DNA from: Myxocyprinus asiaticus
Taxonomy: Eukaryota; Chordata; Actinopteri; Cypriniformes; Catostomidae
NCBI RefSeq assembly: GCF_019703515.2
Contig: NC_059348.1
Coordinates: 26,008,656-26,072,655, forward strand
Length of the DNA: 64,000 nucleotides
Reading direction: 5' to 3'
The stretch's first letter is position 1. Each line of letters starts with the position of its first letter. Of this stretch, positions 30,059-41,790 are shown piece after piece. The position numbers and the translations under genes are program-made. The notes beneath the pieces are model-generated. The model was not told the origin of the DNA, did no database searches, and was given only the letters and a program-made list of their open reading frames with translations.

Positions 30059-30145
30059 TCACTGGTGTGGGCCATCTCCGTCGCCATCTCCATGCTTCTG
30101 CATCTGTGCCTGCATCTTAGCGATCATCTCTTGCATCCGCCTCAG
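30059..30145 (-). CDS. septin2: septin2 coding exon 11 and stop
   Basis: Encodes residues 333-360: [19 protein letters not shown] and the GDGD tail, then TGA. A consensus donor lies 9 bp beyond the stop. Confidence 0.93.
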   Translation of the reverse strand: MRRMQEMIAKMQAQMQKHGDGDGDGPHQ

Positions 30146-33100
30146 CTGATACATACAAACACAGTCACAAACTGACGTTCACACCTGCGTCAATTATGTT
30201 ATTAGAGTTTGAGAGATTGTACCTCAGCCTCCTTCTCCTGCAAGATCATGTCTTTGTCCATTTCTTCTGGCTCTGGACCCTTCCTGCACAATACAGAGCA
30301 GGTGGGGAGGTGTAAAACGCCTCATCCACAGCTTTACTTGATAGTATATAGCTTTACTATATTAAAGAATACTATATTAACAGTTAACTCAAAGGTACAC
30401 AAAGTCATTTTTTTGTTAATGCTGCACTGGCCGATGTGGAGTCTGCTTGGACTTATACCACAGTCCCATTCAAGCCATGTCGGTCCACTCGGTGGTCATC
30501 CTGGGAATGCTCCCTGTCAGCTATTTCCTATGAATTGTAAAACCTGCATAAAATGTCCATTCTTATCTTCCTGAATAGGAAAGACTGAAATCTTCAAAAC
30601 GGTTGGTCAAAATTACCAAAAAAAGTTTTCAAATCAGCAGTCAAGTGTGACAGCAAATGTGCATCATGCGCGCTCTCAAGTTGACTGACTGGCGATGTCT
30701 GAATCTAAAAGGTGATTGGCTCTTTAACCTGTAAGGCGTGACTTCCTTTTCTACATCCACCATACTGGCCGTTCCAATTTCTACCATTCATTCTAATACA
30801 AGTACACTATCTCAGTCTAGATACAGTAGTCTCTGCTTTTATACTGACACCTAGAGATGAGGATGCAGCATCACACAAAAGCTCTCAGCCATGATTAATT
30901 TATTCCAAAATAAGTAGTATTGGGCTGCTCATGTGATTTCAACATGATGGCAAATATGAGGCAGCCCAGGTCCAATTAGAATAAATAAAAAAGCTTTTTT
31001 GAGGCTGCTGACGTGACTGGAGTTTTCATCTCATGTGGGAGTACGTGATTTTAAAAATTTTCAAAGTATTATACTGTACATTAATTATAATTACTGAGTG
31101 CAGCTTTAACAGTAATTTATTTAACACACAGCTATCTGCTTTAGATTACTCAAACCTCTTTCGCTTATGCCAAAACAAAAATTTGAAAGACTTACATTCA
31201 GGTAAATTCATATCAGAAGCAAAATTACAGAAAGAGGCACTATAGATTAAAAACACAATAGAAGAGGGTTTTGCGATGCACAGTTAAAGCAAGACAAGAG
31301 TGACAAACCTGAGTAATTAGTGCAAGTTTGTGCCGAGCAGAGTAGAAAGTTGGAGACGACAACAGTGTGTTTATGTGTGTGATACAGAGAGAGACATAGG
31401 CTGCATGCAGTAAGAGGTGCGGAAACAGTGCCAGTATCAGGCTGACATATAGGTGGAGCTGTGACTGAGCTCCCAGCAGTACCTCCCCCTCCTATCCTCT
31501 AATGAAAAACATAGATCTGACAGCAAGCTGCAGATCTACGAGACTAAGATTTACAGGCGTGAGTCAAGACTGTAGAATCAGCTCCGTCACAATATACAGT
31601 AGGTCTCACACACAGTGCATATGCACGCATTTGTACAAAAAACCTGTGTACGAAATAAAACCACACATACGAAGAAAAAAAAACTCCTGGTGGCCTTTTA
31701 AACAGAATATGATGAGCTGAAATGTTTTTATGCATGTTATTATTGTTACAAATTTAATTTCTAAGTGACTCTCCAATAAGTCTACCTTATTCCAGAATAA
31801 CAAATATGATGTGCGCTTTGGCTCGATCTAGTTTAGGCTAACATTAAAGGTGTTTATTATGTTTTTACAGGTTTTAAGAATGGCACACTCAGCTTTCCTC
31901 GAAGATCTAGCTGTACGTGTTTTCAGGCGAGAGTGTGTCTTTAGAGAGCATAAAGATACGTTTGAAGAAAGCGACAAATTACTGTGGAATGCCCATATGT
32001 GGATACAATTTTGGGCATGTATTACTCTAATAATAGCAGGAATACTCTACCTCATTTACAGTAATCCATATTCATTAACAATAGAACAAGGTTAAGTACA
32101 CATTTGTGCATACAGACCTGTTGTGAATAAATTTTGCACGAGAACCTTTTCTGCACACTCAAGTACAAACACCATAATATTAGTGACTGAGGCCCAATAA
32201 AGGGTTAGTTCACCCAAAAATGAAAATTCTCTCATCATTTAATCACCCTCATGCCATCCCAGATGTGAATGACTTGCTTCTACTGAACACATATTAAGAT
32301 TTTTTTATATATATATATTTATTATTTTTTTTTAATCCCGTTTTCTCCCCAATTTTGGAACGCCCAATTCCCACTACTTACTAGGTCCTCGTGGTGGTGC
32401 GGAGGACAAGTCTCAGTTGCCTCCGCTTCTGAGAGAGTCAATCCGCGCATCTTATCACATGGCTTGCTGTGCATGACACCGCAGAGACTCACAGCATGTG
32501 GAGACTCATGCTACTCTCCGCGATCCACGCACAACTTACCACGCGCCCCATTGAGAGCGAGAACCACTTAATCATGACCACAAGGAGGTTACTCCATGTG
32601 ACTCTACCCTCCCTAGCAACCGGGCCAATTTGGTTGCTTAGGAGACCTGGCTGGAGTCACTCAGCACACCCTGGATTTGAACTTCGACTCCAGGGGTAGT
32701 AGTCAGCATCAATACTCGCTGAGCTACCCAGGCCCCTACAAATGAAAATTTTTAAAAGAATATTTCAGTTCTGTTGGTCCTCACAATGCAAGTGAATGGT
32801 GACCAGAACTTTGAAGGCCCAAAAGGCAGTAAAAAAGTAGTCAATAAGACTCCAGTGGTTAAAACCATTTCTTCAGAAGCTATATGATAGGTGTGGGTGA
32901 GAAACAGATCAATGTTTAAGTCCTTTCTTACACTCTCATTTTCACTTCCACATTCTGGTGTGGAAGTGACTTTCTTTTTCATATTCAGCCACCTACTGGT
33001 TGGGGCTGGTCAAAGGTGGAGATTGACAGTGAAAAAGGACTTAAATATTGATCTGTTTCGCATCCACACCTATCATATTTCTTCTGAAGACATGGATTTA

Positions 33101-36100
33101 ACCACTGGAGTTTGATGGATTACATTTATGCCTCCTTTATGTCATTTTTGGACCTTCTGAATCCTGGTCACCATTCAATTGCATTGTATGGACCTACAGA
33201 GCTGAGATATTCTTCTAAAAATCTTCATTTGTGTTCTGCAGAAGAAAAAGTCATACACATCTGGGATGGCATGAGGGTGTGTAAATTACAAAATAATTTT
33301 CATTTTTGGGTGAACTATCTCTTTAAGACTGAAGCTTTAGTCTCTAGAGAGTATGAAAGATTCTCGGGCTTAACACAGGCAATGTACTGACATCAACTAA
33401 TATGGTAAATGCAAGACTAACTGGGGCAAACAATGCTTCCCTGTTCCTTTTGTGATTGATATTGAATTTATTTTTATGTGTGTCTTTGGTAAAAATGAGA
33501 AGTGACTATGTATAGATGTGCTATTTCCACAAACTTCCCAATTTACATTCTGCCATGTCTCTAGATCACGACAATGCAGATAGCTTTGGGATGTTTCAAT
33601 AATCTGCGAGTACACCCAAAATACTTCTTCATGGAGGTTGGGGGAGGAGGTGGAGAAAGACAGGCAGAGCAGTACGTACGCAGGCGACAGAGGCAGAATG
33701 TAACCATGGGAGGACAACCTGCCACCCCGTTTGAGGCGTTCTGAGCGGAAGTTCTCGTAATGAAGGTCCTGAGTCACCTCCTGCAGGTCCTGCATATGGG
33801 TGCTGCATGGTGAAAACAGGACACAACATCATAGATAGGACTGTATTAAGTGAGGACCTAATACAGCCACAGGATAATAAAATAAATCCCCAATAGAAAA
33901 TATATCCCCAATCCTCTATTTCCTTACAGAAAAATTCAGCTTTTCTGTATGGCAGTCAAACTCACATTAGCATGGTGCGAAGTTTCAGGAAGTCGTTGTG
34001 TTCAGGGTTTTCCACCTCCACCACACCCCACGGATACAAACGCCCTCTCACCTTCTTCCCTTTAGCCTCAATCTGCTGGTTGGATCCCACCACTGCAAAT
34101 GGTATGCTGGCCTGAAACACAAAAACCAATGAGAATATATTACAGAATTTGGCCTTGCTTGGGCGACTAATCTTGTTGAGTGCTGATCATTTTAAAAGAA
34201 TATGGTAAGACAGTACCTTGAGAATCCTTGTCTGCTCTTTGAAATCTTCATCCTCATCTGACTCAGCATCAGGGAGGTGATAGATTTTAATGCCATGCTC
34301 ATCGATTTCATCCAAAATCTAGAGCCACAGAAAGAGATTTGATAAAACAGCAATCATTCAATCTCAGGCTGTTTTTGGAAAGAGAAGTGAATGCAATACC
34401 CTGCGCTTGAGTCTCTCTCTTTCCCTCAGGGTCAGTGTATCTGCTTTAGCAATAACAGGAACAACATTCACTTTGTTGTGAATGGCCTTCATGAACTGGA
34501 CATCTAGAGGCTTCAGCCTACAAAATTGGAGCACAAGTAAAGGAACTTTAAATTATGACTTAGAACGACAGGAACATCCAAAGTGATACAACTTAGGGGT
34601 GCAACATGCATGATCTAATAAAACTGTCCCAGATGTGCGGAGCACAACAACTCACCCGTGACCCAGAGGGGAAATGAAATAGAAGCAGCAGTGCACCCGG
34701 TTGTCAACGATGTGCCTGCGGTTTAGTCCGCTCTCATCATGCAGGTACCGCTCAAACTGGTCATCAATGTATGAGATAATGGTGTTGAAACTGGTGAATC
34801 AAAGACAAGAGAGAAACTCTTAGGGCATTTTCACACCTGCCACTGGTTTTGGAACCTTGGCCTTTTTCTCCCTTGGTTCGATTCATTTAGGCATATATAA
34901 ACACTACAAGTGCACTCGGATCCGCGCCGAAACAATCGGTCCGAGACCACCTGGATGAGGTGGTCTTAGTCCGATGGCAAACGATCTCTGGAGTGGTTCG
35001 CTTGTGGTGAGAATGCAATCCGACCCAACGGACCACCGAACCAACCATTAACCCTATAATAACCATGAACATACCTGATGGATCTGTGGAGAAGAAATCT
35101 GTACGTAAGCTCGTCACTGTAATTCATCATCAAAAAGCAAATATACAGTAGCCTTTTGGGGAATACATTAGATATAGTTGCATGTTTAAAAAGGGAGTTG
35201 TTTAATAATTCCTGTGGTAATTTTAGCATGATCATTCATGGATAGCAGCAGAACAGACACAGGTAGGGCGGCGGCATCAGCAACTTTATGACAGAAATAA
35301 ACATGGCTTCACTCTTTCTGTGTGTATGTGTGTGTATTGTTTGCGGGTGCGAGACGGAGAGAGAGAGCTACGTGACCATGAGAACTGGCACTTTTCAATG
35401 AAGAAATAATGAGAAAGCAACTAATGACGGATAAAAATAACCATAATGTAAATTTTACAGTACATATCCAATTCCATTTTCAAAACCGTGACAAACAATC
35501 TTTGTACCACTTGACACATTTTTACAGGTATATAATTTTAACCGGTACATCGATGTATGAGCTAAATCCTGGAACAGCACACAAACATTGTGACCAATGA
35601 GGGGACAGTTTGCTCACATGTGACAAACACAGTTTTGGCCTGTTTTTAAATAATCCCCCAGTGAAAGCGAACCGAACCATTAATAAACTGCAACATTGTT
35701 ACAATTAAAATGTTTCGGAACAAATCAAGCAAGCTACAGGTCTCAAAATGCCCTTAAACTTCTTTGAAGATTCTAGTCCTTCACAGTCTAAAAAATTCAG
35801 ACATCAATAATGTTTCCTAGTTCTTTGATGTTTACTCTGAGTCATCCTAGACTGTTAGATGTCAAAAGATTGGACACACCTGCTCATTCTTTATTGTTAC
35901 TTTTTTCACATTTAAGGACAACAGTAGTCATAAAAACAATGACAACACAAATGGAAGTATTCATTCATTCAAGTATTCCTATATGTCATTATATTATTTT
36001 TTTTATTAATACTAAAACTTCTCAAATTAGCTTATTCAAAAGTAGTTTGCCTCGACAACAGCTTTGCAGTCAGTGCATTTTGTCTACCAACTTAATGAGG

Positions 36101-38289
36101 TGCCACCTGGGATACTCTGATGTCTGTTGGGCACTTTTTGGCAGCTTTTTTCTTTACTAACTGCTCCAACTAATCAATTAAAAAAAAAAATTTTTACATT
36201 TACATTTTGTAAAGAAATGCATATATAGGCACAGTTTATTTTGTCTACAAAACTAATTTCTCACATTTAAGCGTCAGATAAAAAAAATAAAAAAAATAAA
36301 TTTAAGATAATAAGAAACAAATTCAGTCAAATGTGTCCACTTTATAAATAAAAAAAAATAAATTAAAAACAAAAGTGGACACATTTGACTGAATTTGTTT
36401 CTCATTATCTTAAATTTCTTCTTTTTTTTTTTTTTTTTAAAAGAGTACACGAATGATGTAAGAGCATGTTGCAGATATTAAATAATACTTAAGGTTCAAA
36501 ACAAAAAAGACATTATAAGAGAAGTCTCTAACTGAAATGTATTGTAACACGGGCATAAAGCAGCAAGACATGCTGGTAATGTTTTCAGCTAAATTTACTC
36601 AGTTATAAGAGTTTTGTGACAGCATACATTTCTTTTTTCAGACATAAGCACTTCAATATCCTGTCTTTTCTTTTTTTCCTTCTAAAGCGGGTCAGGGAGT
36701 GTTCAGGAAGAGGTCACACATGTTTCCTGTCTCTCCACTTCCACTAACAGAACAGTTCAAAAGAACAAAAAAATTCCTCCATATAGTTACAGCCCACTCT
36801 TCTCCTTCTCTTTCATTTAACAAGATCAAATCTGTCCCTTTATTCTGAATTTTTTTTTTTAATGAATAATCCCCAAACCACAAAGCTCCCTTAAAATAAT
36901 AAAATCAAACCAGTCAGACTCACAGTAAACAACTGAACATTCAGAACATTCATTGTCAGAGCATTCATAACAGAACAAATGATCACACTGACTTCACTGC
37001 ATGCAACCTGAGCCTAAATTAATATTCTCACGGCCATCAAAGCAAAGCTCACCAGTCCTGGCTGTTGATGGCATCTCCATATCCAGGCGTGTCGACAACA
37101 GTAAGACGAAGTTTCACTCCACGCTCCTCAATCTCCACCGTAGAGGCCTCGATCTGCACTGTGCGCTCAATTTTCTCTGAATGACAAGAACACATGTAAT
37201 GAAAAACAAGGCTGATGTCTAAAAACCTTCTGTGCAGCAAAAATTTGCATAACACCCTCATAAATATCAGGCCACTACTGATGCACTTAGTGCACCGTAA
37301 TTATTATTGTTGTTTTTAATTCTGTCCTTGTTTACTCACCCTTATGTTGTTTTAAATCTGTCAGACATTGTCTTCCAAGGAACACAAAAGGAGATGTTAG
37401 GCAGAATGTTTGCCTCAGTCACCATTCACTTTCATTGCATATTTTTTCTCCTTACAATGAAAGTGAATGGTGACTGGGGATAACTTTTGCTTTCCACAGA
37501 CGCAATAAGTCACATGGCTTTGGAACAATATGAGGGTCAGTAAATGATGCCTAAATTTCCATTCTTAGGTGAACTACGACTTTAATTCAGTCTGTATTGA
37601 ATTTCTCACCTGCAGCACCAGGAATGACTCTCTCAGGGTAGAGATCAGTGAGGAACAAGCTGTTGATCAGAGTGGACTTCCCCAAACCTGACTCGCCTGA
37701 AAATAACAGCACAAATCCCAAAAACACTTAACTGTAATAGACACACATATTCTGCATGCTATATTCTTTTGATTTTCCTTTGAAAAGTACAACCATTGCT
37801 CTCTGTGCACAAAAGAATAAAATATCCTAACCAGTGGACTGATACTGAACCAGTGTTTTGTGCAATCTAACTCAATCTCTAACCAGTGTTATTGCTCCCT
37901 GCCTTGATCTATATATATACACCGATCAGCCACAACATTAAAACCACCTGACTAATATTGTGTAGGTCCCCCTCGTGCCGCCAAAACAGTGCGTCATTCT
38001 GAGATTCTATTCTTCTCACCACAATTGTACAGAGGTGTTATCTGAGTTACCGCAGACTTTGTCAGTTGAACCAGTCTGGGCATTCTCTGTTGACCTCTCT
38101 CATCAACAAGGTATTTCCGTCCACAGAACTGCCGCTCACTGGATGTTTTGTTTTTGGCACCATTCGTAGTAAATTCTAGAGACTGTTGTGTGTGTTGTGC
38201 TATTCTGAGATGCGGGTTGGCGCTGTTTTGGCAGCACGTGGGGGACCTACACAATATTAGGCAGGTGGTTTTAATGTTGTGGCTGATCG

Positions 38290-38323
<34 letters not shown>

Positions 38324-40193
38324 TATTTTTTTTCAGATCTCAGTCAAGACGTCTTCCATCATGTGCAGAACTGAAACTGCGCAGCCACTGAAAGGACTCG
38401 CAGCTGAAGTTCTGCATTCCTCTGTGATTTATTTTAAGGCTATGGGATGACTGTACAATGGGGTCTGCCGAGCAGGCAGCTACCAACCCCCCTCCCCCAT
38501 AGCAGATCTCATGTGTCAACAGCTGTAAACACATACAGAGCAGAGGGGACAGTCCCCAATCTCCTAAAAAAAAATTGATTTTTCGTTGCTCTGAGCTGCC
38601 AAAGACTCTTGTTCCCACATCCTCCATATGTGGAACTACTCAACAAAAAACATAAACAGTGAGAGAGAAAGTTTCCTCCCATTAAAATGTAATGTTATCC
38701 CTCTGGTTGTGAAGCTTCTCCTACGGACATTTCCGGAATGTGGCATTTTCCTGCATGTTCAACTCCTACAGACTACGCTTCATGTTTTATGAACAGTCCA
38801 GACAAGCTCTGATTTCACATGATTATGTTATACTCTTTTAAATAATATATACTAAAATAATAACGTATTAATACTCTTACCATATGTAACAGAAACAGCA
38901 CATCTAATATAGACATCATAACAACACAAGGTTGTCATGGTACACATAATGCAAAAATTTCTAACATGTAGCTGAGATGATGTGTTTTTTCATGTTTTGA
39001 ACTTGTGCCATTCAAAAGTGTCATCATAGTGTTTCTTGGTAATATTTCTAAGCTCCTTTCCACGCAAATAAAATTCAAGACCATTTCACAATCCAAGAAT
39101 GACATCAGTGATACTTACCCACCACCATGAGAGTGAACTCAAAGCCCTTTTTCACTGATTTCCGGTGCACCTGATTTGGTAAATTTGCAAATCCCACATA
39201 GCCAGGAGTCTCTGGGTTTGTAAACTGTCCCTGCTGATCACAGGAGAACAGAACAAAAATCACTGAACAAGCTCATTTAATAAGACTAAATACATTGATT
39301 AAAACTTGATGTTTCACTCTCAAATACAAATTGCTTGAAGAAACACAGAATCACCTTTAAACATGAATCTCTCTTTAACAGAACTAGAGGAGTATTGTGC
39401 AGTCTGTAACTGATCTAGATGGATATAATTGATCTAGATTAGTGTGTTCTAAACAAATCTTTATAAACTGATATATGACACTCTCCTTGTCTTCCTTTAA
39501 CAAAGGTTCGGCATGTTTCAATTAAGAATCCACAGACATAATCAGAGATTTTCATTTGTGTTTTTTAAACTTCTCTTCCCTGCACATCAGTCTAAACTTG
39601 TTCAGCTGACTTTGTACTAGGGCTGCACGATTATGACAAAAATCGCAATTGTCGAATATTTCCCTTGATACTGTAATCACGGTTATTAATTTAGATAAAT
39701 ATGAATGAATTTTACATTTATATATCACTTTTCTGACACAACACTCAAAGTGCTTCACATAATGAACGGGGTAGTTTTGTGGGGGGCAAATTACAATCCA
39801 TATTTTTTATGTCAGTTACACCTCCAAAAACAAGCTTAAACTTTGTTCCTTAATTGTTATATTGCTATACTATAATGGGAGTGTTCTAGTTTTGTTGCCC
39901 CATTACTGATAGGCTTATGTACTCTGCGGTTGTTTACAATGCTCAACCACTAAAAAATGTAAATACAAAATTTTAAATCAACAGGAGATCAAAATGTAAT
40001 GCTGTACTTGACACTTTTCCTGATTAGTTCATTGCAGCAGCCATAATTGTAATCTCCATTAATTGTTCTATTAATTTTGCAGCCCTACTCTTTACGTCAC
40101 ATCACTGGGATGTACCAAATAAAACTAAAACCCTGAGCAGCATCCACCCACCAGTTCTCATTTCTTTACCTTCAGTTTCTCTGCTTGAGACAT
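30059..40193 (-). CDS. septin2: septin 2
   Basis: Septin 2 is a GTP-binding cytoskeletal protein that assembles with septins 6 and 7 into filaments at the cleavage furrow, cortex and cilium base. Eleven coding exons join in frame on the minus strand: 40170-40193, 39119-39233, 37610-37696, 37053-37176, 34656-34790, 34400-34517, 34217-34318, 33966-34111, 33719-33802, 30223-30283 and 30059-30145. They give 360 residues; human SEPT2 has 361. Visible motifs: polybasic [10 protein letters not shown] before the G domain, P-loop GESGLGKST (47-55), Thr81 in KIERTVQ (switch I), DTPG (104-107), AKAD (185-188), the septin unique element ending in ERLKRGG, and a C-terminal coiled coil rich in E, K, M and Q. 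The extreme tail is [11 protein letters not shown]. All introns are GT-AG. The start MSQAEKLK follows a 5' untranslated acceptor at 40211. Confidence 0.97.
30223..30283 (-). CDS. septin2: septin2 coding exon 10
   Basis: Encodes residues 312-332: [19 protein letters not shown], the start of the coiled coil. Acceptor GTGCAG, donor GTACAA. Confidence 0.93.
30660..30815. repeat. dispersed repeat family R1, copy 1
   Basis: Shares GTGATTGGCTCTT, CCTGTAAG and TTTCTACATCC with 42945-43095, and in reverse orientation with 40770-40930. Element ends are not defined. Confidence 0.55.
31850..32095 (+). pseudogene. possible Harbinger transposase N-terminal fragment
   Basis: A short open frame in septin2 intron 9 reads [20 protein letters not shown] and then [16 protein letters not shown], which resembles the start of HARBI1-type nucleases (RRERVFRD pattern). 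After that it degenerates into a hydrophobic stretch, suggesting a frameshift. No catalytic domain is nearby. Moderate confidence; it could be an unrelated short frame. Confidence 0.4.
32201..33322. mobile_element. foldback element F1, interrupted by a SINE
   Basis: The left end AGGGTTAGTTCACCC follows ATAA and the right end GGTGAACTATCTCT is followed by TTAA. The left arm is split at about 32.31-32.75 kb by a SINE. Confidence 0.82.
32332..32737 (-). mobile_element. tRNA-derived SINE, long copy
   Basis: Read on the minus strand it starts GGGGCCTGGGTAGCTCAGCG (tRNA box A region), has a box-B-like GAAGTTCAAATCC, and then a body containing CTGAGTGACTCCAGCCAGG and GGAGAAAACGGG. Other copies: 8997-9108 (truncated) and 50248-50430. 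Confidence 0.85.
33719..33802 (-). CDS. septin2: septin2 coding exon 9
   Basis: Encodes residues 284-311: [20 protein letters not shown], ending in the septin unique element. The donor GTTGTC is weaker than the others. Confidence 0.93.
33966..34111 (-). CDS. septin2: septin2 coding exon 8
   Basis: Encodes residues 236-283: [20 protein letters not shown] and [16 protein letters not shown]. Acceptor TTTCAG, donor GTGAGT. Confidence 0.95.
34217..34318 (-). CDS. septin2: septin2 coding exon 7
   Basis: Encodes residues 202-235: [20 protein letters not shown] and DEDEDFKEQ. Acceptor CTCTAG, donor GTACTG. Confidence 0.95.
34400..34517 (-). CDS. septin2: septin2 coding exon 6
   Basis: Encodes residues 162-201, including the G4 motif AKAD and [12 protein letters not shown]. 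Acceptor TTGTAG, donor GTATTG. Confidence 0.95.
34656..34790 (-). CDS. septin2: septin2 coding exon 5
   Basis: Encodes residues 117-161: [19 protein letters not shown] and [13 protein letters not shown]. Acceptor CACCAG, donor GTGAGT. Confidence 0.95.
34823..35753. mobile_element. PIF-Harbinger-like non-autonomous element
   Basis: The ends GGGCATTTTCACACC and GTCTCAAAATGCCC are inverted and flanked by TTA (34820-34822 and 35754-35756). Subterminal CGGTCC/GGACC motifs are present. No transposase. Lies in septin2 intron 4. Confidence 0.75.
35866..36130. mobile_element. Tc1-like remnant
   Basis: The phrases TTGGACACACCTGCTCATTC, CAACAGCTTTGCAGTC and TTAATGAGGTGCCACCTGG resemble one end and coding edge of a fish Tc1 lineage. 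Strongly decayed. Confidence 0.55.
36299..36417. repeat. inverted repeat with about 46-bp arms
   Basis: Arms 36299-36344 and 36372-36417 are almost exact inverse copies (GTGTCCACTTT against AAAGTGGACAC at the inner ends), separated by a 27-bp A/T-rich loop. Likely a remnant of a larger element. Confidence 0.85.
36430..37052. other. septin2 intron 4, remainder
   Basis: No exon or bounded element recognised. Confidence 0.4.
37053..37176 (-). CDS. septin2: septin2 coding exon 4
   Basis: Encodes residues 76-116: switch [12 protein letters not shown] and switch II DTPGYGD. Acceptor ATTCAG, donor GTGAGC. Confidence 0.95.
37320..37581. mobile_element. TTAA-flanked foldback element (family F2)
   Basis: A smaller palindromic element with inverted arms around CACCATTCACTTTCATTG and CAATGAAAGTGAATGGTG. 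The right end GGTGAACTACGACT is followed by TTAA. Related in its ends to family F1. A second copy lies at 59356-59597. Confidence 0.7.
37610..37696 (-). CDS. septin2: septin2 coding exon 3
   Basis: Encodes residues 47-75: P-loop GESGLGKST and [18 protein letters not shown]. Acceptor TTTCAG, donor GTGAGA. Confidence 0.95.
37920..38292. mobile_element. short non-autonomous Tc1-type element
   Basis: The ends CACCGATCAGCCACAAC and GTTGTGGCTGATCGGTG are exact inverse copies. TA precedes the left end; the right flank is a TG microsatellite. At 373 bp it has no transposase. Same family as 14772-17490. Lies in septin2 intron 2. Confidence 0.85.
38290..38325. repeat. (TG)n(TA)n microsatellite
   Basis: Dinucleotide run abutting the Tc1-type element. 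Confidence 0.9.
39119..39233 (-). CDS. septin2: septin2 coding exon 2
   Basis: Encodes residues 9-46 ([26 protein letters not shown]). The acceptor is a tandem CAGCAG, so the exon may begin at 39233 or 39230, adding or omitting one glutamine. Confidence 0.95.
39618..40087. mobile_element. hAT-type MITE
   Basis: The ends TAGGGCTGCACGATT and TTTTGCAGCCCTA are inverted. The flanking 8-mers CTTTGTAC and CTCTTTAC match at six positions, consistent with an aged hAT duplication. Lies in septin2 intron 1. Confidence 0.75.
40170..40193 (-). CDS. septin2: septin2 coding exon 1
   Basis: Encodes the first eight residues, MSQAEKLK. The exon extends to about 40211 as 5' untranslated sequence, after the acceptor TTTGCAG. 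Donor GTAAAG. Confidence 0.88.
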
Positions 40194-40769
40194 TTTGAAC
40201 TCGAACTAAACCTGCAAAAACAAAAAAACAAAACAAAAAAAGCAATGATTTATTTTTTTTATTTAGCTTATTTACAATAAGTACATTACATGTAACACAT
40301 TACATATGTTAAAAATTACCATCTTGATGTTGCAAAACCGGTTACATTGAGTTGAGCGCACAGTTCAGCTGTAGTTAAAGTGAAAGGTTTCAGAGCTCTA
40401 CTGGAACAGGAAGTCAGTTCATGTTTGTAAGCATCAGTCTCACCACAAACCAACATCGGCCGTTTGACTCCAACCGACATGAATACTAAAACCTAGCATA
40501 GGTTAAGTACTTAAAGTCTTTAAATGTGCTGGGCAGCTATTTAAAACTTTTATTATGCCTGTATTTGCATTTGAGCGTAAACGAAAATTGGTCATTGCGG
40601 CAACTACATCTTTGTTTAATGAGGGTGGGAGAATCCAAAAATGTAGGCAGCTGACTTGCTGTCTAATCAGTTAATGGCTTAACTGACAGCGCTTTGGAAT
40701 GAATGGAACTATTAAATGAAAATTAAAAAATTAAAATTATCTCATTTTCCAGAGACTATTTAGCAGAGA

Positions 40770-40930
40770 TGGCCACTTCTATTAAAATGAATGGGAGAAA
40801 CTGGAATGCCCAACCAAGGAGCGCCCAACGGTCAACGGGTGTAGAAATGAAGTCCCGCCGTACAGGTAAAAGAGCCAATCACCTTTTACAAAAAGACATC
40901 ACCCATCAATCAACTCTAAAACATGCATGT
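40770..40930. repeat. dispersed repeat family R1, copy 2 (reverse orientation)
   Basis: Contains GGGAGAAACTGGAATGCCC, TACAGGTAAAAGAGCCAATC and related phrases, the reverse of copies at 30.66 and 42.95 kb. It ends in a 5-kb untranslated-region intron of septin2. Confidence 0.55.
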
Positions 40931-41160
40931 GCATTAGCTATATAAGCTGGGAAAATTGTGGTTTTTAGCTTAATCTGGGCTAAAGAAGCACAATTTATAA
41001 TACCAGCGTTGTCAGATTTTACTGCTGATTTGAAATATGTTCTTTGATCTTAATCTTGATCAACCATTTTTGAGATTTCTATGTTCACCCATTCAAGTAG
41101 ATAGGAGCTGCACTGGCATGAATGGAAATAGCCAGAGGACTGACTTGCTAGAAAGACTTT

Positions 41161-41790
41161 TGTCATATACTCACCCTCATGCCATCCCAGATGTGTATTA
41201 CTTTCTTTCATCTGCTGAACACAAACAAAGATTTTTAGAGGAATATCTCAGCTCTGTAGGTCCATACAATGCAAGTGAATGGGTACCAAAATTTTAAAGC
41301 TCCAAAAGCACTTAAAGGCAGCACAAAAGTAATCCATAAGACTCCAGTGATATAATCCATATCTTCTGAAACTATATGATAGGTGTGGGTGAGAAACAGA
41401 TCAATATTTAAGTCCTTTTTTATTATCAAAATCCACTTTCACATTGTTCTTTTGTTTTTGGCGATTCGCATTCTTCATGCATATCACCATCTACTGGACA
41501 GGAAGGAGAATTTATAGTAAAAAGGACTTAAATACATACCTAATATATTGCTTCTTAAGATATAGATTTATCCACTGGAGTCGTATGGATAATGTCATGC
41601 TGCATTTATGTGCTTTTTGGAAATTCAAGATTCTGGTCACCATTCACTTGCATTGTATGGACCTACAGAGCTGAAATAGTCTTCTAAAAATCATAAACTG
41701 TGTTCTGCAGAAGAAATAAAGTCATACACATCAGAGATGGCACGGCGGTGAGTAAATGATGAGAATTTTCACTTTTGGGTGAACTATCCC
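41161..41790. mobile_element. foldback element F1, left end missing
   Basis: Starts within the left arm (ACTCACCCTCATGCCATCCC) and ends GGTGAACTATCCC followed by TTAA. Lies in the septin2 5' untranslated intron. Confidence 0.82.

Noticed and set aside
32332..32737. Candidate tRNA gene (box A and B motifs)
   Set aside because: The motifs are part of a tRNA-derived SINE with a long unrelated body; no intact cloverleaf could be drawn.
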